Assembly (NCBI RefSeq): GCF_001486165.1
Contig: NZ_LN908976.1
Span: forward strand, 620,071 to 684,070
Direction: 5' to 3'
Source of the DNA: Bittarella massiliensis (ex Durand et al. 2017)
Lineage (GTDB): Bacteria > Bacillota > Clostridia > Oscillospirales > Ruminococcaceae
Length of the DNA stretch: 64,000 nt
Shown in pieces: positions 25,803 to 34,876 of the stretch; position 1 is the first letter of the stretch; every line of letters begins with the position of its first letter. Both the position numbers and the translations under genes were made by a program. Under the pieces are notes generated by a model. It saw only the letters and a program-made list of their open reading frames with translations. It was not told the DNA's origin and did no database searches.

Positions 25803-26255
25803 TCACTCTGTTTGAAAAAGGCCATCATAAAAGCGGCGCATATTCCGCAGCCCCCGGCGGATGGCAACGCTGACCTTGCTGCTGTGGACACCCTCTATCC
25901 GAGAGATTTCCGGCTGCTTGATACCGGCAATGTAGTAGGCGTGAACACGGCGGGCCTGTGTCGGAGTGGCATGAGCCAGAGCCACCGGCAGAGCTGCAAT
26001 CAGGTATAGGCGGGTGGTCATTTCTTCTCGTTCCAGCAAAATATCTTCCGGCGATCTGCTGTGTTCCAGTGCGTAATTTTCCAGCCAGCTGTATGCGTCC
26101 AGAGAGTAGTAGGCGCGGTGGTAGACTTTCCGGCGCTCATAATTCTCCATCTCCCGCTGGGCCTGATACATCGCTGCCCATACCTTGTCTGTAACATCCA
26201 CAAACTCGTCATGCCGGTAGTGGGGATACATCCACCGCAGATTGATTGTTTTCAT
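25803..26255 (-). CDS. Sigma-70 region 4-like protein (second of three)
   Basis: 150 residues from the ATG at 26253-26255. It is a clear paralogue of the preceding gene: MKTINLRWMYPHYRHDEFVDV at the start, KVYHRAYYSLDAYSWLENYALEHSRSPEDILLE in the middle, and ATPTQARRVHAYYIAGIKQPEISRIEGVHSSKVSVAIRRGLRNM as the helix-turn-helix. It lies 10 bases upstream of the first paralogue. It is probably a regulatory DNA-binding protein. Confidence 0.7.
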   Translation of the reverse strand: MKTINLRWMYPHYRHDEFVDVTDKVWAAMYQAQREMENYERRKVYHRAYYSLDAYSWLENYALEHSRSPEDILLEREEMTTRLYLIAALPVALAHATPTQARRVHAYYIAGIKQPEISRIEGVHSSKVSVAIRRGLRNMRRFYDGLFQTE

Positions 26256-26358
26256 AGGCTTACCTCCTGAAAATCGGAGAGGCGGGCAGCTTGTCCGCTG
26301 TCCGCCCCTCGCTGAGATAAGGGAAATAATCCCTTTCACTTGGTAGCCCGAAAACAGG

Positions 26359-26772
26359 TCATTCGTTAAGCCTGTTCTCAGAGAAATTTATAAATTTTTT
26401 TCTGACCGCCTCCACACTTTGATAAACAGCCACTTTGGAGCAGCCGCACAGCACACCGATCTCTGCAAGGCTCAGCCCGTCAAGCGCATAGAGCAGGAAC
26501 CGGCGGCGCTGGGCCTCGGTACAGGTGTCCAGAACAGCCATCAGCTCATGCAGCGTTTCCATGCGGCAAAGGTGTTCCTCCGGCGTTTCGCCGTAGACCC
26601 CTACACCCTCGGTGGTAATGATGTACTCGTCAAACTCCCGGCCATCCCAATGCCGCCGCTGTTCATGGAAGAGGTTCTCCGTTTTATGATCGGCCCGGTC
26701 AAGAAATTCATAGACTTCCAGCGTAACCTCCACGGCCACAGCTTGTCCGTTATAATTGATGGTAACTTCCAT
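26359..26772 (-). CDS. Sigma-70 region 4-like protein (third of three)
   Basis: 137 residues from the ATG at 26770-26772, which has GGAGG 8 bases upstream. The N-terminal portion (VTINYNGQAVAVEVTLEVYEFLDRADHKTENL) lines up with the NL..YP...EVSDEIVEAFL region of the other two. The C-terminal TEAQRRRFLLYALDGLSLAEIGVLCGCSKVAVYQSVEAVRKKF is a region 4-type HTH. More divergent than the other two. Confidence 0.7.
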   Translation of the reverse strand: MEVTINYNGQAVAVEVTLEVYEFLDRADHKTENLFHEQRRHWDGREFDEYIITTEGVGVYGETPEEHLCRMETLHELMAVLDTCTEAQRRRFLLYALDGLSLAEIGVLCGCSKVAVYQSVEAVRKKFINFSENRLNE

Positions 26773-26964
26773 CTGCCTTTCCTCCATTCAGATTTTTTTA
26801 GTAAATCTGAATGGGGCGGCGGGGAGCGGCACCGGGGCCAGGGTTCGGGCCATGCTGGCCCGATGTTCCGGCTCCATAGGGACAAAAAAGCGCCCGGACA
26901 GCAAAAAGCTATTCGAGCGCAAAAACTCCAATATTCACTTACAGAATGACAATTTTCACACCGG

Positions 26965-27051
26965 CTACCAGACGGGGCCTGTTCGTTGACTGGGCTTTTT
27001 TTGACGGTAGTGAAATATCGTCTGAATTTGTCGGCGGTCAATGTGCTTCAT
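26965..27051 (-). CDS. Short ORF with a strong ribosome binding site
   Basis: 28 residues, MKHIDRRQIQTIFHYRQKKP then SQRTGPVW. It is included because TTTAGGAGGGAACCGCC precedes the ATG at ideal spacing. It lies in the 460-base gap (26788-27249) between the sigma-like genes and the DtxR gene, where I see no other convincing gene. It could be a leader peptide or a small basic protein. Confidence 0.35.
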   Translation of the reverse strand: MKHIDRRQIQTIFHYRQKKPSQRTGPVW

Positions 27052-27249
27052 GGCGGTTCCCTCCTAAAGCCGCCGTGTCAGCGTGTAGTCGTCACTCCTT
27101 TGTTGAGGGCATAAGGAACGGCGGCCTTGATGTTACTCAAAACCGCCGCAGTACCCGGGAAATCCATTATGGGCGCACGAAGCTGCCTGCCCTGCAACGG
27201 TTTTTTTCTTTCCCCGTCTTGCGGGGCAGGATCGCTTGTCTTATTTGGT

Positions 27250-27633
27250 TTAGGTTTGTTCCTGTTCGGCTGCCTCTTTCAGCCGTGAAAAGCTCTCATC
27301 GCTGATGATGTGTTCAATCCGGCAGGCGTCAGCCTCCGCAGTCCTGGGGTCAACGCCTGCGGCGATAAGCTGCTCGGTAAAGAAGCAGTGACGCTCGTAG
27401 ATTTTTTCGGCTACCTCGCGGCCCACATCGGTCAGATGGAGAAAGTGATCTTCGTCCATAGTGAGAAAGCCGCCGTCCCGCAAGATAGCCACTGCATGGC
27501 ACACGCTGGGCTTTGACACCTCCATGTGCCGGGCCACATCTACGGAGCGTACCATACCGCGTTTCTTTTGGAGAACAAGGATGGTTTCCAGGTAGTCCTC
27601 CCCGGACGCATGAAGTTTGTTCTTGCTGCTCAT
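27250..27633 (-). CDS. DtxR/MntR-family metal-dependent regulator
   Basis: 127 residues. The winged helix is SGEDYLETILVLQKKRGMVRSVDVARHMEVSKPSVCHAVAILRDGGFL. The dimerisation/metal part follows: HLTDVGREVAEKIYERHCFF and AEADACRIEHIISDESF supply the histidine and glutamates that bind metal in this family. An aspartate in GEDYLE is as in MntR rather than IdeR. It lacks the SH3-like third domain. It is the last gene of the transport operon (1-base TAATG overlap), so the transporter is probably metal-related. Confidence 0.88.
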   Translation of the reverse strand: MSSKNKLHASGEDYLETILVLQKKRGMVRSVDVARHMEVSKPSVCHAVAILRDGGFLTMDEDHFLHLTDVGREVAEKIYERHCFFTEQLIAAGVDPRTAEADACRIEHIISDESFSRLKEAAEQEQT

Positions 27634-29372
27634 TATGCCAGCTTCCAGTTTTTAATAGATTTCTCTTTTTCCCACATAGTTTGATAAAGCGGCACGGTCT
27701 GCAACAGTTCTTCATGTTTCCCACAGCCTTGCAATATGCCGTCAGATAGGACAAGTATCTGATCTGAATTTTGGATATAGGACAAAGTGTGTGATACAAG
27801 GAACACCGTCTTGCCCTTAATCATTTCTTCTATGCCCTTCTGTATTGCTACGGCATTTTCGGCATCCAGACTGGACAGCGCCTCATCTAAAAGAATGATC
27901 GGGGAATCTTTCAAAATTGCCCTCGCAATAGCGACGCGCTGACGCTCTCCACCGGAAAGGCTTGCGCCGCCCTCGCTGATAACCGTTTGATAGCCCTGTG
28001 GGAGCTTTTCTATAAATTCGTGACAGTGAGCCTTTTTTGCCGCCTCTACCACCTGCTCGTCCGTTGCGCTCTGGTTTCCCATTCGGATATTATTCATCAT
28101 GGTATCCTGAAAAAGATATACTTCCTGAAAAACGACACTCACATGACGCACCAGATCACTATGCTTTAATGTTGCCGCATCTTTCCAATTCAACAGAATC
28201 CGCCCGTTTTTCGGCGTCACGAATCCCGGAATTAAATTAAGGAGAGTGGATTTGCCGCTTCCAGAAGGACCCACCAATGCAGTGATCGTTCCGGGTTTAG
28301 CTGAAAAACTTACATGACTAACTGCGTCACGCTTTCCATCATAGCTAAACGATACATTTTCAAACCGTACATCGGCTTGTGTATCTGCAAACTGTGTAGT
28401 TCCCTGTTTTTCATTTTCGGTCGGCAGGTTGTTGATTTCTGCTATATTATCCAACGATGCGTTTGCAAGATTCATCATGGCAAAGGAACCCATCAGAGCT
28501 TCCAGCGGACGGTAAAAAATAATACCCATGATTGCAAAAAACAAATAGGTTGCCGGGGCTAATGAACCAGAACGAACCATTGCAATGCCAACACCCAAAC
28601 TCAAAAACAGGCCCAGATTCAGGCAGATTTTATAACCCATGCTCCAATTCGTCAGCGTCGCTTCATAACGGTCAGAAGCCGTGCAATATCCGTTCACCTG
28701 CTTCTCCACGAGCTTACCGGATTGCTCCAGCCGGTATGCCTTGATCGTTTCCATGCCCTGTACATATTCCAGCGTGGAATCAATCATTGCCACCTGCGTA
28801 TTTTTCTTCTGCTCTCCCAGTTGAACCATGCTCTTTTGAAACTGCTGGTAGAGGATATAGCCGGGGATGATCCCCGCAAACAGAAGAAGCGCCATACGCC
28901 AGTCCACACTAAGCAGCATCAGAGCAAATACAACCGTCATGATCATGCTGGAAACGAAACCGGCAATAATCTCCATGATATTCATTTCCACGAAACTTAA
29001 ATCAGTTGTAAACAAAGATGTAAGCTGGCTGATCTTGTCTTTTGTAAAGTAGTAGAGCGGAAACTGTTTGATTTTCGCCGCAATCGAAAGACGTTCATCC
29101 CGCATCATGGCATAAGATACCGGGCGCTGTTTTGCAATCGTAAAGTAATAAAAAACAAAATGCAGGACAGTATAGACCAGAAACATAAGGCTATACTGCA
29201 TCAGTTTTTCCCTTGTAAACGAGCCGCCCAAAATATCTTTTATCGCAAGGAACAGCATGAAATATATCGCGCCCTCACAAATTGAGGTCAACGCCTGAAA
29301 CAGCCACGCAAGATAAAGCTGCTTTTTGCGCTCGCCTGCAAGGTCTAAGAATTTCCTTATCATAGCAATCAT
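27633..29372 (-). CDS. ABC transporter, fused permease-ATPase (second subunit)
   Basis: 579 residues from the ATG giving MIAMIRKFLDLAGERKKQLY. Six transmembrane helices of the exporter type occupy about 1-320. The ATPase domain has Walker A ALVGPSGSGKSTLLNLI, signature LSGGERQRVAIARAIL and Walker B PIILLDEALSSLDAE. Paired with the next-upstream gene it forms a heterodimeric exporter-fold transporter. YbtP/YbtQ and IrtA/IrtB have this architecture but import metallophores. Its ATG overlaps the partner's last codons. Confidence 0.88.
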   Translation of the reverse strand: MIAMIRKFLDLAGERKKQLYLAWLFQALTSICEGAIYFMLFLAIKDILGGSFTREKLMQYSLMFLVYTVLHFVFYYFTIAKQRPVSYAMMRDERLSIAAKIKQFPLYYFTKDKISQLTSLFTTDLSFVEMNIMEIIAGFVSSMIMTVVFALMLLSVDWRMALLLFAGIIPGYILYQQFQKSMVQLGEQKKNTQVAMIDSTLEYVQGMETIKAYRLEQSGKLVEKQVNGYCTASDRYEATLTNWSMGYKICLNLGLFLSLGVGIAMVRSGSLAPATYLFFAIMGIIFYRPLEALMGSFAMMNLANASLDNIAEINNLPTENEKQGTTQFADTQADVRFENVSFSYDGKRDAVSHVSFSAKPGTITALVGPSGSGKSTLLNLIPGFVTPKNGRILLNWKDAATLKHSDLVRHVSVVFQEVYLFQDTMMNNIRMGNQSATDEQVVEAAKKAHCHEFIEKLPQGYQTVISEGGASLSGGERQRVAIARAILKDSPIILLDEALSSLDAENAVAIQKGIEEMIKGKTVFLVSHTLSYIQNSDQILVLSDGILQGCGKHEELLQTVPLYQTMWEKEKSIKNWKLA

Positions 29373-31108
29373 GCGTTTACACCTCCCATTTTCCATTGAT
29401 CGGATTGCTCAAAGGCCGCCCACATATCCTGATACGGGGAGCAACGGTTTATCAATTCATCATGTGTGCCGCAGTCAATCACTTTGCCCTGTTCCAGAAC
29501 CACAATCGAATCAGCTTCCTTGATACTGGAAAGACGGTGCGCTATTACAAGTACGGTTTTTCCCTCTGATAATTTAGCTAGCGCCTTTTGCAGTAAATCT
29601 TCATTGTCGGCATCAATGTAAGCCGTTGCCTCGTCTAGAATCACGACCGGCGCATTTTTCAGAATCGCCCTTGCCAATGTGATTCTCTGTTTTTCACCGC
29701 CGCTCAACTTGGTTTCCTTGTCTATCACTGTGTCATAGCCCTTTGGAAGCCGCATAATAAAGTCGTGACATACGGCATCCTTGGCTGCCTGCATCATTTC
29801 TTCCTCCGTGGCCTCTGGGTTTCCCATCATAATGTTATCCCGGATGCTCTTTTTGAACAGGAACGTATTCTGGGTCACAAAGGAAATCTGGGACATCAGA
29901 TCGGATAGCGGAATCTGGTTCAGCGGTACGCCGCCCATACAAATCTGTCCCTCGGTTATATCCCAAAACCGGCAGATCAGGCTGGCCGCTGTACTTTTGC
30001 CGCTGCCGGAAACACCGGCGAGCGCCGTTACTTTTCCGTCAGGAACAGTAAATGAGACATCTTTTAATACCGGCTGTTCTTCCCCATAGGAAAATGTAAC
30101 GTGTTCAAACGCAATCGTGTGGTCGGCAAGTTCTGCCTTTGAGGTCGTATCCGCCATTTCATCCAGCTTCAGAATTTCGTCTATCTTTTTTGCAACAGAG
30201 GCGTTCATGCCGATATAATCAAAGTTATTAGAAACAGTTTCCAACGGAATCAGCATGGCAAGCCCCATAAACAGATACATAATATAGCTGGCCGCTGTCA
30301 CGCTGCCGGAGAGGTACATCAAACCGGCAAGCGGAAACAGGAACACAAGGTTGCTGTTTAAGTCGGTATGATTGAAAGCAACATATTTCAAGCAGCTTTG
30401 GAACCACTCTGTTACAACGGTGCTGTAAGTGCGGATGCTTTCTGACAGGCGGCCATAAGTGGATTCGTCGGCAGCAAATATCTTCAGTTCTTTCATACCG
30501 TTGACATATTCCACCGTCTTAACGCTGACATCGGCAAACGCCTGATTAAATTCGTCCATTTTTTTCATCTGAACGATAATCATAAGAATACCGACAAGAA
30601 TAAACAGAACGACCGGAATCAGCATGATACCGGCTACCCTGATGTCCAATATCACCAGCAGGATTTCCATACACAGCGGTACAGCGAGGCCGGAAATAAT
30701 CTCTGGAATGTTATGGGCGTAAAATGTCTCCAACTGTTCCATATTGTCCATAATGATCGTTTTGACCTGCCCGGATGCCGTTGTTTTCACATAGCCCATT
30801 GGTAAGCGGGCAATTTTACGGAACAGCTTTTTACGGGTTTCCCCCAATGTCTGGTAGGCTACCTTGTGAGAGATTTTTGTGCCGGTTCCAAACAGCAGAT
30901 GTTTCAAAATGATTGCTGCGGCAATCAGGCACACATATTGAAAAAGGTTCTCTGTCCGTTCATCCAGGAAACAGGTCACAATACCCCAAACGCCTAAATA
31001 GGGCAGGATGCCGCACAAAACAGACAGGACGCAACAGATCACCGCACCAATCAGGCGGCGCTTATTTCTCTTATCAATTAGTCCAAACAGGGCTTTTACA
31101 TCACTCAT
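29369..31108 (-). CDS. ABC transporter, fused permease-ATPase (first subunit)
   Basis: 579 residues. Membrane domain about 1-330, then an ATPase with Walker A ALAGVSGSGKSTAASLICRFW, signature KLSGGEKQRITLARAIL and Walker B PVVILDEATAYIDADNE. It is the partner of the downstream subunit, overlapping it by 4 bases. Within the operon both follow ECF components and a sensor domain and precede a DtxR-type regulator. I infer uptake or export of a metal-linked compound; a drug exporter is the main alternative. Confidence 0.87.
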   Translation of the reverse strand: MSDVKALFGLIDKRNKRRLIGAVICCVLSVLCGILPYLGVWGIVTCFLDERTENLFQYVCLIAAAIILKHLLFGTGTKISHKVAYQTLGETRKKLFRKIARLPMGYVKTTASGQVKTIIMDNMEQLETFYAHNIPEIISGLAVPLCMEILLVILDIRVAGIMLIPVVLFILVGILMIIVQMKKMDEFNQAFADVSVKTVEYVNGMKELKIFAADESTYGRLSESIRTYSTVVTEWFQSCLKYVAFNHTDLNSNLVFLFPLAGLMYLSGSVTAASYIMYLFMGLAMLIPLETVSNNFDYIGMNASVAKKIDEILKLDEMADTTSKAELADHTIAFEHVTFSYGEEQPVLKDVSFTVPDGKVTALAGVSGSGKSTAASLICRFWDITEGQICMGGVPLNQIPLSDLMSQISFVTQNTFLFKKSIRDNIMMGNPEATEEEMMQAAKDAVCHDFIMRLPKGYDTVIDKETKLSGGEKQRITLARAILKNAPVVILDEATAYIDADNEDLLQKALAKLSEGKTVLVIAHRLSSIKEADSIVVLEQGKVIDCGTHDELINRCSPYQDMWAAFEQSDQWKMGGVNA

Positions 31109-31754
31109 TACAATTCATCTCCTCCTTGCGGAATAGTGAAATTCCAAAATCTGTCCGATACTCCATTTTGCCAACCAGGTATAGCAATAGTTCCATGACT
31201 TTAATACGCATAAGGTAATTGCGGTACTGTTCCGGCAGCAAGAGCAGTTCGGTAAAAATATGCTCCACACTTTTTGTTGCGGGTGCTATAAAGCATCCGC
31301 CCGCTGTAAAAAGTCCTTGAAAATCCATGTCCTCGTCAAACGCGATTGTCCCCAGCATGATATTCAGGCTGTTTATGATCTGCGGCAGATAAGCCACCAC
31401 TGAAACACCAACAAAAGGTTCTTCTCCAAAATCACAGCTTTTCAGGTGGCTTGCACCATTGAAAACAGAAATATAATGGTCGCTCATAATCATCTCCGGC
31501 TGGTCGCTGAACAGCATATTCACTCGCCCATGAAAGCAATAGGTGACTTCAATAAAACGATCTATACATTGGATATTTTTTTGAATTGGAGTTGTGATAT
31601 GAACATTGCTATAAACAATTTCAGCACCAGGCATCACTTCAAAGCTCTGCATGGTGCCTTTCCCAAATTTGGGAGAAATTGTATATATCTTTGAATCCTT
31701 TTCAACGGAACAGTTACCAATCAGCTCATGGAAGAACAGGAGGTCATTTTCCAT
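31101..31754 (-). CDS. AraC-type sensor domain without a DNA-binding domain
   Basis: 217 residues from the ATG at 31752-31754 (MENDLLFFHELIGNCSVEKD). The sequence follows the N-terminal ligand-sensing half of AraC regulators: GKGTMQSFEVMPGAEIVYSN corresponds to GYGNIYQVQPTDGLFLSTGS of the full AraC protein encoded at 34.9 kb. It ends (RKEEMNCNE) where the two-HTH domain should begin and overlaps the ABC gene start by 8 bases. It overlaps the upstream ATPase gene by 11. It could be a ligand-binding or anti-regulator protein. Confidence 0.7.
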   Translation of the reverse strand: MENDLLFFHELIGNCSVEKDSKIYTISPKFGKGTMQSFEVMPGAEIVYSNVHITTPIQKNIQCIDRFIEVTYCFHGRVNMLFSDQPEMIMSDHYISVFNGASHLKSCDFGEEPFVGVSVVAYLPQIINSLNIMLGTIAFDEDMDFQGLFTAGGCFIAPATKSVEHIFTELLLLPEQYRNYLMRIKVMELLLYLVGKMEYRTDFGISLFRKEEMNCNE

Positions 31755-33237
31755 TCTCCTCAAGGTTCTGCCTCCTTTCTGACCGCAAGAAAAAATCATG
31801 TAGTCGATGCAGATTGTCGGGGGAAAGTGGGTAATCTTCCTGCTGTTTTCCGTTATCTAAATGAATCACTCTTGTACAGGCTGCCGCTAAAAATTCGTAA
31901 TCATGGGTTACAACAAAAATTACCTTTCCCATTTTGGAAAGCGTTTGAAATAACCCCGCAACCTGAATCATGCTGTCATAATCAAGTCCGCTAGTTGGTT
32001 CATCAAAAATTAAAACATCCTTACGGCATACCATACTGACCGCCACGGCTGCACGCTGCTTCTGCCCCCCGGAAAGTGTATTGGGATGATGAGTACGGTA
32101 CTCATAAATACCCAGCCGTTCCATTGCCTGTTTTGCTGCATCCAGATCAGGATGCTTAATTCCAAATACACATTCCTTTTCCAATGTATCGGCAAATAAC
32201 TGATAGCTTACGTCCTGCATCACCATATAGGAGCGTTTTAACCGGCTCTTTGCGTTCAGTTCTTTACCATCCCAAAGAATTTGTCCCGTACAGTTTGTGT
32301 GCAGGCCGCATAGTGTTCTGGAAAATGTAGATTTCCCGGCTCCGTTATGGCCGATAATTCCTATGATTTCTCCCGGTGCCGCACTCAAATTCAAATCGTC
32401 CAGAACCAGTTTTTTCTTATAGAACAAGGATAAGTTCCTGACTTCCAAAATCGGCTTTTGAGAATTTTCAGCAAAGGCCCTTGGCTGTACCTTTGACAAA
32501 TCTAAAGCGCGAAGTCCCATACTATGCCGCTGTTCTTCAGGAATAGAAAGAAACTGGCTTGGAGAAAACACAGCAGATATAGCCCCGTTTTCCATATACG
32601 CAATGCGGTCAACTAATTCCCTCAGATAATAAATCCTATGTTCTGCAATTAGAATGGTCTTGCCTTGTTTCTTTAGGAGTTCAAGTGTACGCCGCAAATC
32701 CTCAATAGCATCCATATCCAGATTGGACGATGGTTCATCTAACAAGTAAATACTCGGAGACATAGCATAGATGGACGCAAACGCCACCTTTTGTTTTTCA
32801 CCGCCAGACAATTCAAATATGCTTCTCCCCGTCAGATGTGCTATATCTAAATCCGCAACTGTCTTTGAAATGCGTTCTTTCATTTTTTCCCTTGGATAAG
32901 TCAGATTTTCCATTCCAAAGGAGATTTCACTGTCTGTATCTACATTAAAAAATTGAGAGCGTGGATTTTGGAATACAGACCCCACATACTCGGACACTTC
33001 ATATATGGGATAATCCTGTATATTTTTACCGTCAACATAGGTTGTTCCGGTGACTTCTCCCGGATAAAAGTATGGAATCAGGCCATTCACAAGACGGGTC
33101 AATGTGGTTTTCCCACAGCCGCTTCGCCCACACAACAGCACACACTCGCCTTTGTTGATTGTCAAATCAACATCGCGCAGTCCGCCATTTTGTAATGATT
33201 CCTGATAGGTAAAAGAAACCTTGTCAAAACGGATCAT
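31744..33237 (-). CDS. ECF transporter ATPase, two fused ABC domains
   Basis: 497 residues from the ATG at 33235-33237. Two complete ATPase domains: the first has LLCGRSGCGKTTLTRLVNGL, LSGGEKQKVAFASI and YLLDEPSSNLDMD; the second has GIIGHNGAGKSTFSRTLCGL, LSGGQKQRAAVAVSM and LIFDEPTSGLDYD. This is the EcfA-EcfA' pair in one chain. It follows the T component with a TAATG overlap. It drives uptake of the substrate bound by the S component encoded two genes upstream. Confidence 0.9.
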   Translation of the reverse strand: MIRFDKVSFTYQESLQNGGLRDVDLTINKGECVLLCGRSGCGKTTLTRLVNGLIPYFYPGEVTGTTYVDGKNIQDYPIYEVSEYVGSVFQNPRSQFFNVDTDSEISFGMENLTYPREKMKERISKTVADLDIAHLTGRSIFELSGGEKQKVAFASIYAMSPSIYLLDEPSSNLDMDAIEDLRRTLELLKKQGKTILIAEHRIYYLRELVDRIAYMENGAISAVFSPSQFLSIPEEQRHSMGLRALDLSKVQPRAFAENSQKPILEVRNLSLFYKKKLVLDDLNLSAAPGEIIGIIGHNGAGKSTFSRTLCGLHTNCTGQILWDGKELNAKSRLKRSYMVMQDVSYQLFADTLEKECVFGIKHPDLDAAKQAMERLGIYEYRTHHPNTLSGGQKQRAAVAVSMVCRKDVLIFDEPTSGLDYDSMIQVAGLFQTLSKMGKVIFVVTHDYEFLAAACTRVIHLDNGKQQEDYPLSPDNLHRLHDFFLRSERRQNLEENGK

Positions 33238-33977
33238 TAGCCTGCACCCCCTTTCAATTTCAGCCAGATTGACACTGACATAAACAAAGTGAACAGGATA
33301 AAGCATACGGCATCCGCAACACTAAAGTGGATTTCCTGCAAGCAGGTTCGGGGCTTCGGATTTTCCAGCCCCCTTGTAACAGCCGCCGCCGACAATTCAT
33401 CCGCCACTTTCAGTGCTGACATCATCATCGGAACATAGATACATTCCACTGTTCGGGCCGGATGGGTCAGCAGACTTTTGACGGTTGGAGCGACATCGCG
33501 CATCCGCATGGCGTCGCTGATATAGCCCCAATCCTCATGCACCATAGGAAAATAGCGGAGCATGACCGTCAGAGGAATAACCATTGCTTTTGGCATATGA
33601 ATACGGTTCATGGCCGCCATAAATTCATTTACCCTTGTCGTGCTGACTAAAATACCTCCGAGCATGGCACAAGGAAAGATTTTACGGATAAATACGGTAA
33701 ATGTTACAATCGCAATCTGCAAAGTCCCTGTCAAATAATTTGTTCCAATGATATGCAGAACAACCATTCCCGCATAGACAGCAGCCATTCTTACCGTAAA
33801 CCGCTTTGCTCCTACAAGGATGCCGAGAATCACAACGCATACAACCAGCGCAATCTCATAGAGTAAAGAGGGCGCAAGGAACAACGCAACATTTCCGACG
33901 ATCAACAGATATAGTTTTGTGCGAGGGTCTAAATGTAATGTGGCAAGTGTGTCTTTTGTTTGCAGTTGCATCTCCAT
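33237..33977 (-). CDS. ECF transporter T component (CbiQ-like)
   Basis: 246 residues with about five to six transmembrane segments (LYLLIVGNVALFLAPSLLYEIALVVCVV, MAAVYAGMVVLHIIG, AMVIPLTVMLRYFP). The coupling-helix motifs characteristic of EcfT are seen in ISDAMRMRDVAP and ELSAAAVTRGLENPKPRT (both carry the Ala-Arg-Gly-like element). It overlaps the S component stop and the ATPase start as TAATG on each side. Confidence 0.88.
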   Translation of the reverse strand: MEMQLQTKDTLATLHLDPRTKLYLLIVGNVALFLAPSLLYEIALVVCVVILGILVGAKRFTVRMAAVYAGMVVLHIIGTNYLTGTLQIAIVTFTVFIRKIFPCAMLGGILVSTTRVNEFMAAMNRIHMPKAMVIPLTVMLRYFPMVHEDWGYISDAMRMRDVAPTVKSLLTHPARTVECIYVPMMMSALKVADELSAAAVTRGLENPKPRTCLQEIHFSVADAVCFILFTLFMSVSIWLKLKGGAG

Positions 33978-34582
33978 TACACTACTCCGGCCTTTTCAAA
34001 ATGCTTTTTCAATAGTTTCTGGCCTACAAGACCGCTGATAGCAGCACAGATCAACACGCCGATAATCATTGCCGGGAGCATCCAGTTTTGCGCGGTTGAA
34101 ACCATTGTGTCCATATAGGTCTGTTCTGTTCCCTTTTCTACCAAATATTGCACATAGGCGTCGCGGTCAAACCAAAGCATACCGTAGGAGAAAACTGGGC
34201 TGAGAACAAAAATCATGTAGGACAACAGGTTACGCCCTTTGTTTCTAAAGTTCCCGGAACCGGCCAGCAGATCGGCCACAACGCCGAGAATACAATATGC
34301 CAAACACATAGACCAGTACATACCGAGTACGAACAGTACACCTCCTACCAAAATACCGGTGACAATGATTGGGCCATGCTTCGGCACCTTCGCCAGTATC
34401 AACATATAAACCGGGCCGCACAGCAGCGCAATAGACAGCGGGCAAAGGAAAGTCAGTACAGGGAAGAACCCAAAGATAGCCTCGCCAATCATGGCGCATA
34501 CCATGTACAAAGCAGCAAGGATGCCGGTGGTAATCAAATCACGCACAGACAGCCCTTTTTTCATTTGTTGTGAATTAGACAT
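33977..34582 (-). CDS. ECF transporter S component, MptD/Trep_Strep family
   Basis: 201 residues from the ATG at 34580-34582, 9 bases after AGGAGG. It has five to six membrane helices (LITTGILAALYMVCAMIGEAIFGFF, LCPLSIALLCGPVYMLILAKV, IVTGILVGGVLFVLGMYWSM, AMIIGVLICAAISGLVGQ). The pattern matches the TIGR02185 Trep_Strep / MptD family of substrate-binding components, whose substrate is not established. It is the first gene of the seven-gene minus-strand operon. Confidence 0.85.
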   Translation of the reverse strand: MSNSQQMKKGLSVRDLITTGILAALYMVCAMIGEAIFGFFPVLTFLCPLSIALLCGPVYMLILAKVPKHGPIIVTGILVGGVLFVLGMYWSMCLAYCILGVVADLLAGSGNFRNKGRNLLSYMIFVLSPVFSYGMLWFDRDAYVQYLVEKGTEQTYMDTMVSTAQNWMLPAMIIGVLICAAISGLVGQKLLKKHFEKAGVV

Positions 34583-34661
34583 TTTCAACGTCCTCCTATT
34601 TATTATTTGCTGGCAGAAGCCTCATTGACCTACGCACAAAATCGTGATAGAATTGCTGTGA

Positions 34662-34677
34662 TTAGAGTCAGCTAACC
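34662..34677. promoter_or_regulatory. Candidate DtxR-family operator
   Basis: TTAGAGTCAGCTAACC lies between the divergent transport operon and araC gene. It keeps the TTAG-N6-CTAA dyad and the CTAACC half of the DtxR/IdeR consensus but deviates in the centre. A regulator of that family is encoded at the end of the operon. Confidence 0.35.
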
Positions 34678-34876
34678 AGCCAGTAATGTCATTCTACTCA
34701 GTGATTTTTTGGGTGTCAAATCCGGCAAAAAAGGTCAAAACAGGAGTTAAAAGTGGAAAAACAACCGGATATATCAGTGCTTTTTGTGGTTTTGCTGACA
34801 GCCTTTGCGACATTTTGGAGCATAAAAAAAGATACTGCGGATTATTCCGACTACATAAGAAACGGGGGTGAGCAGG

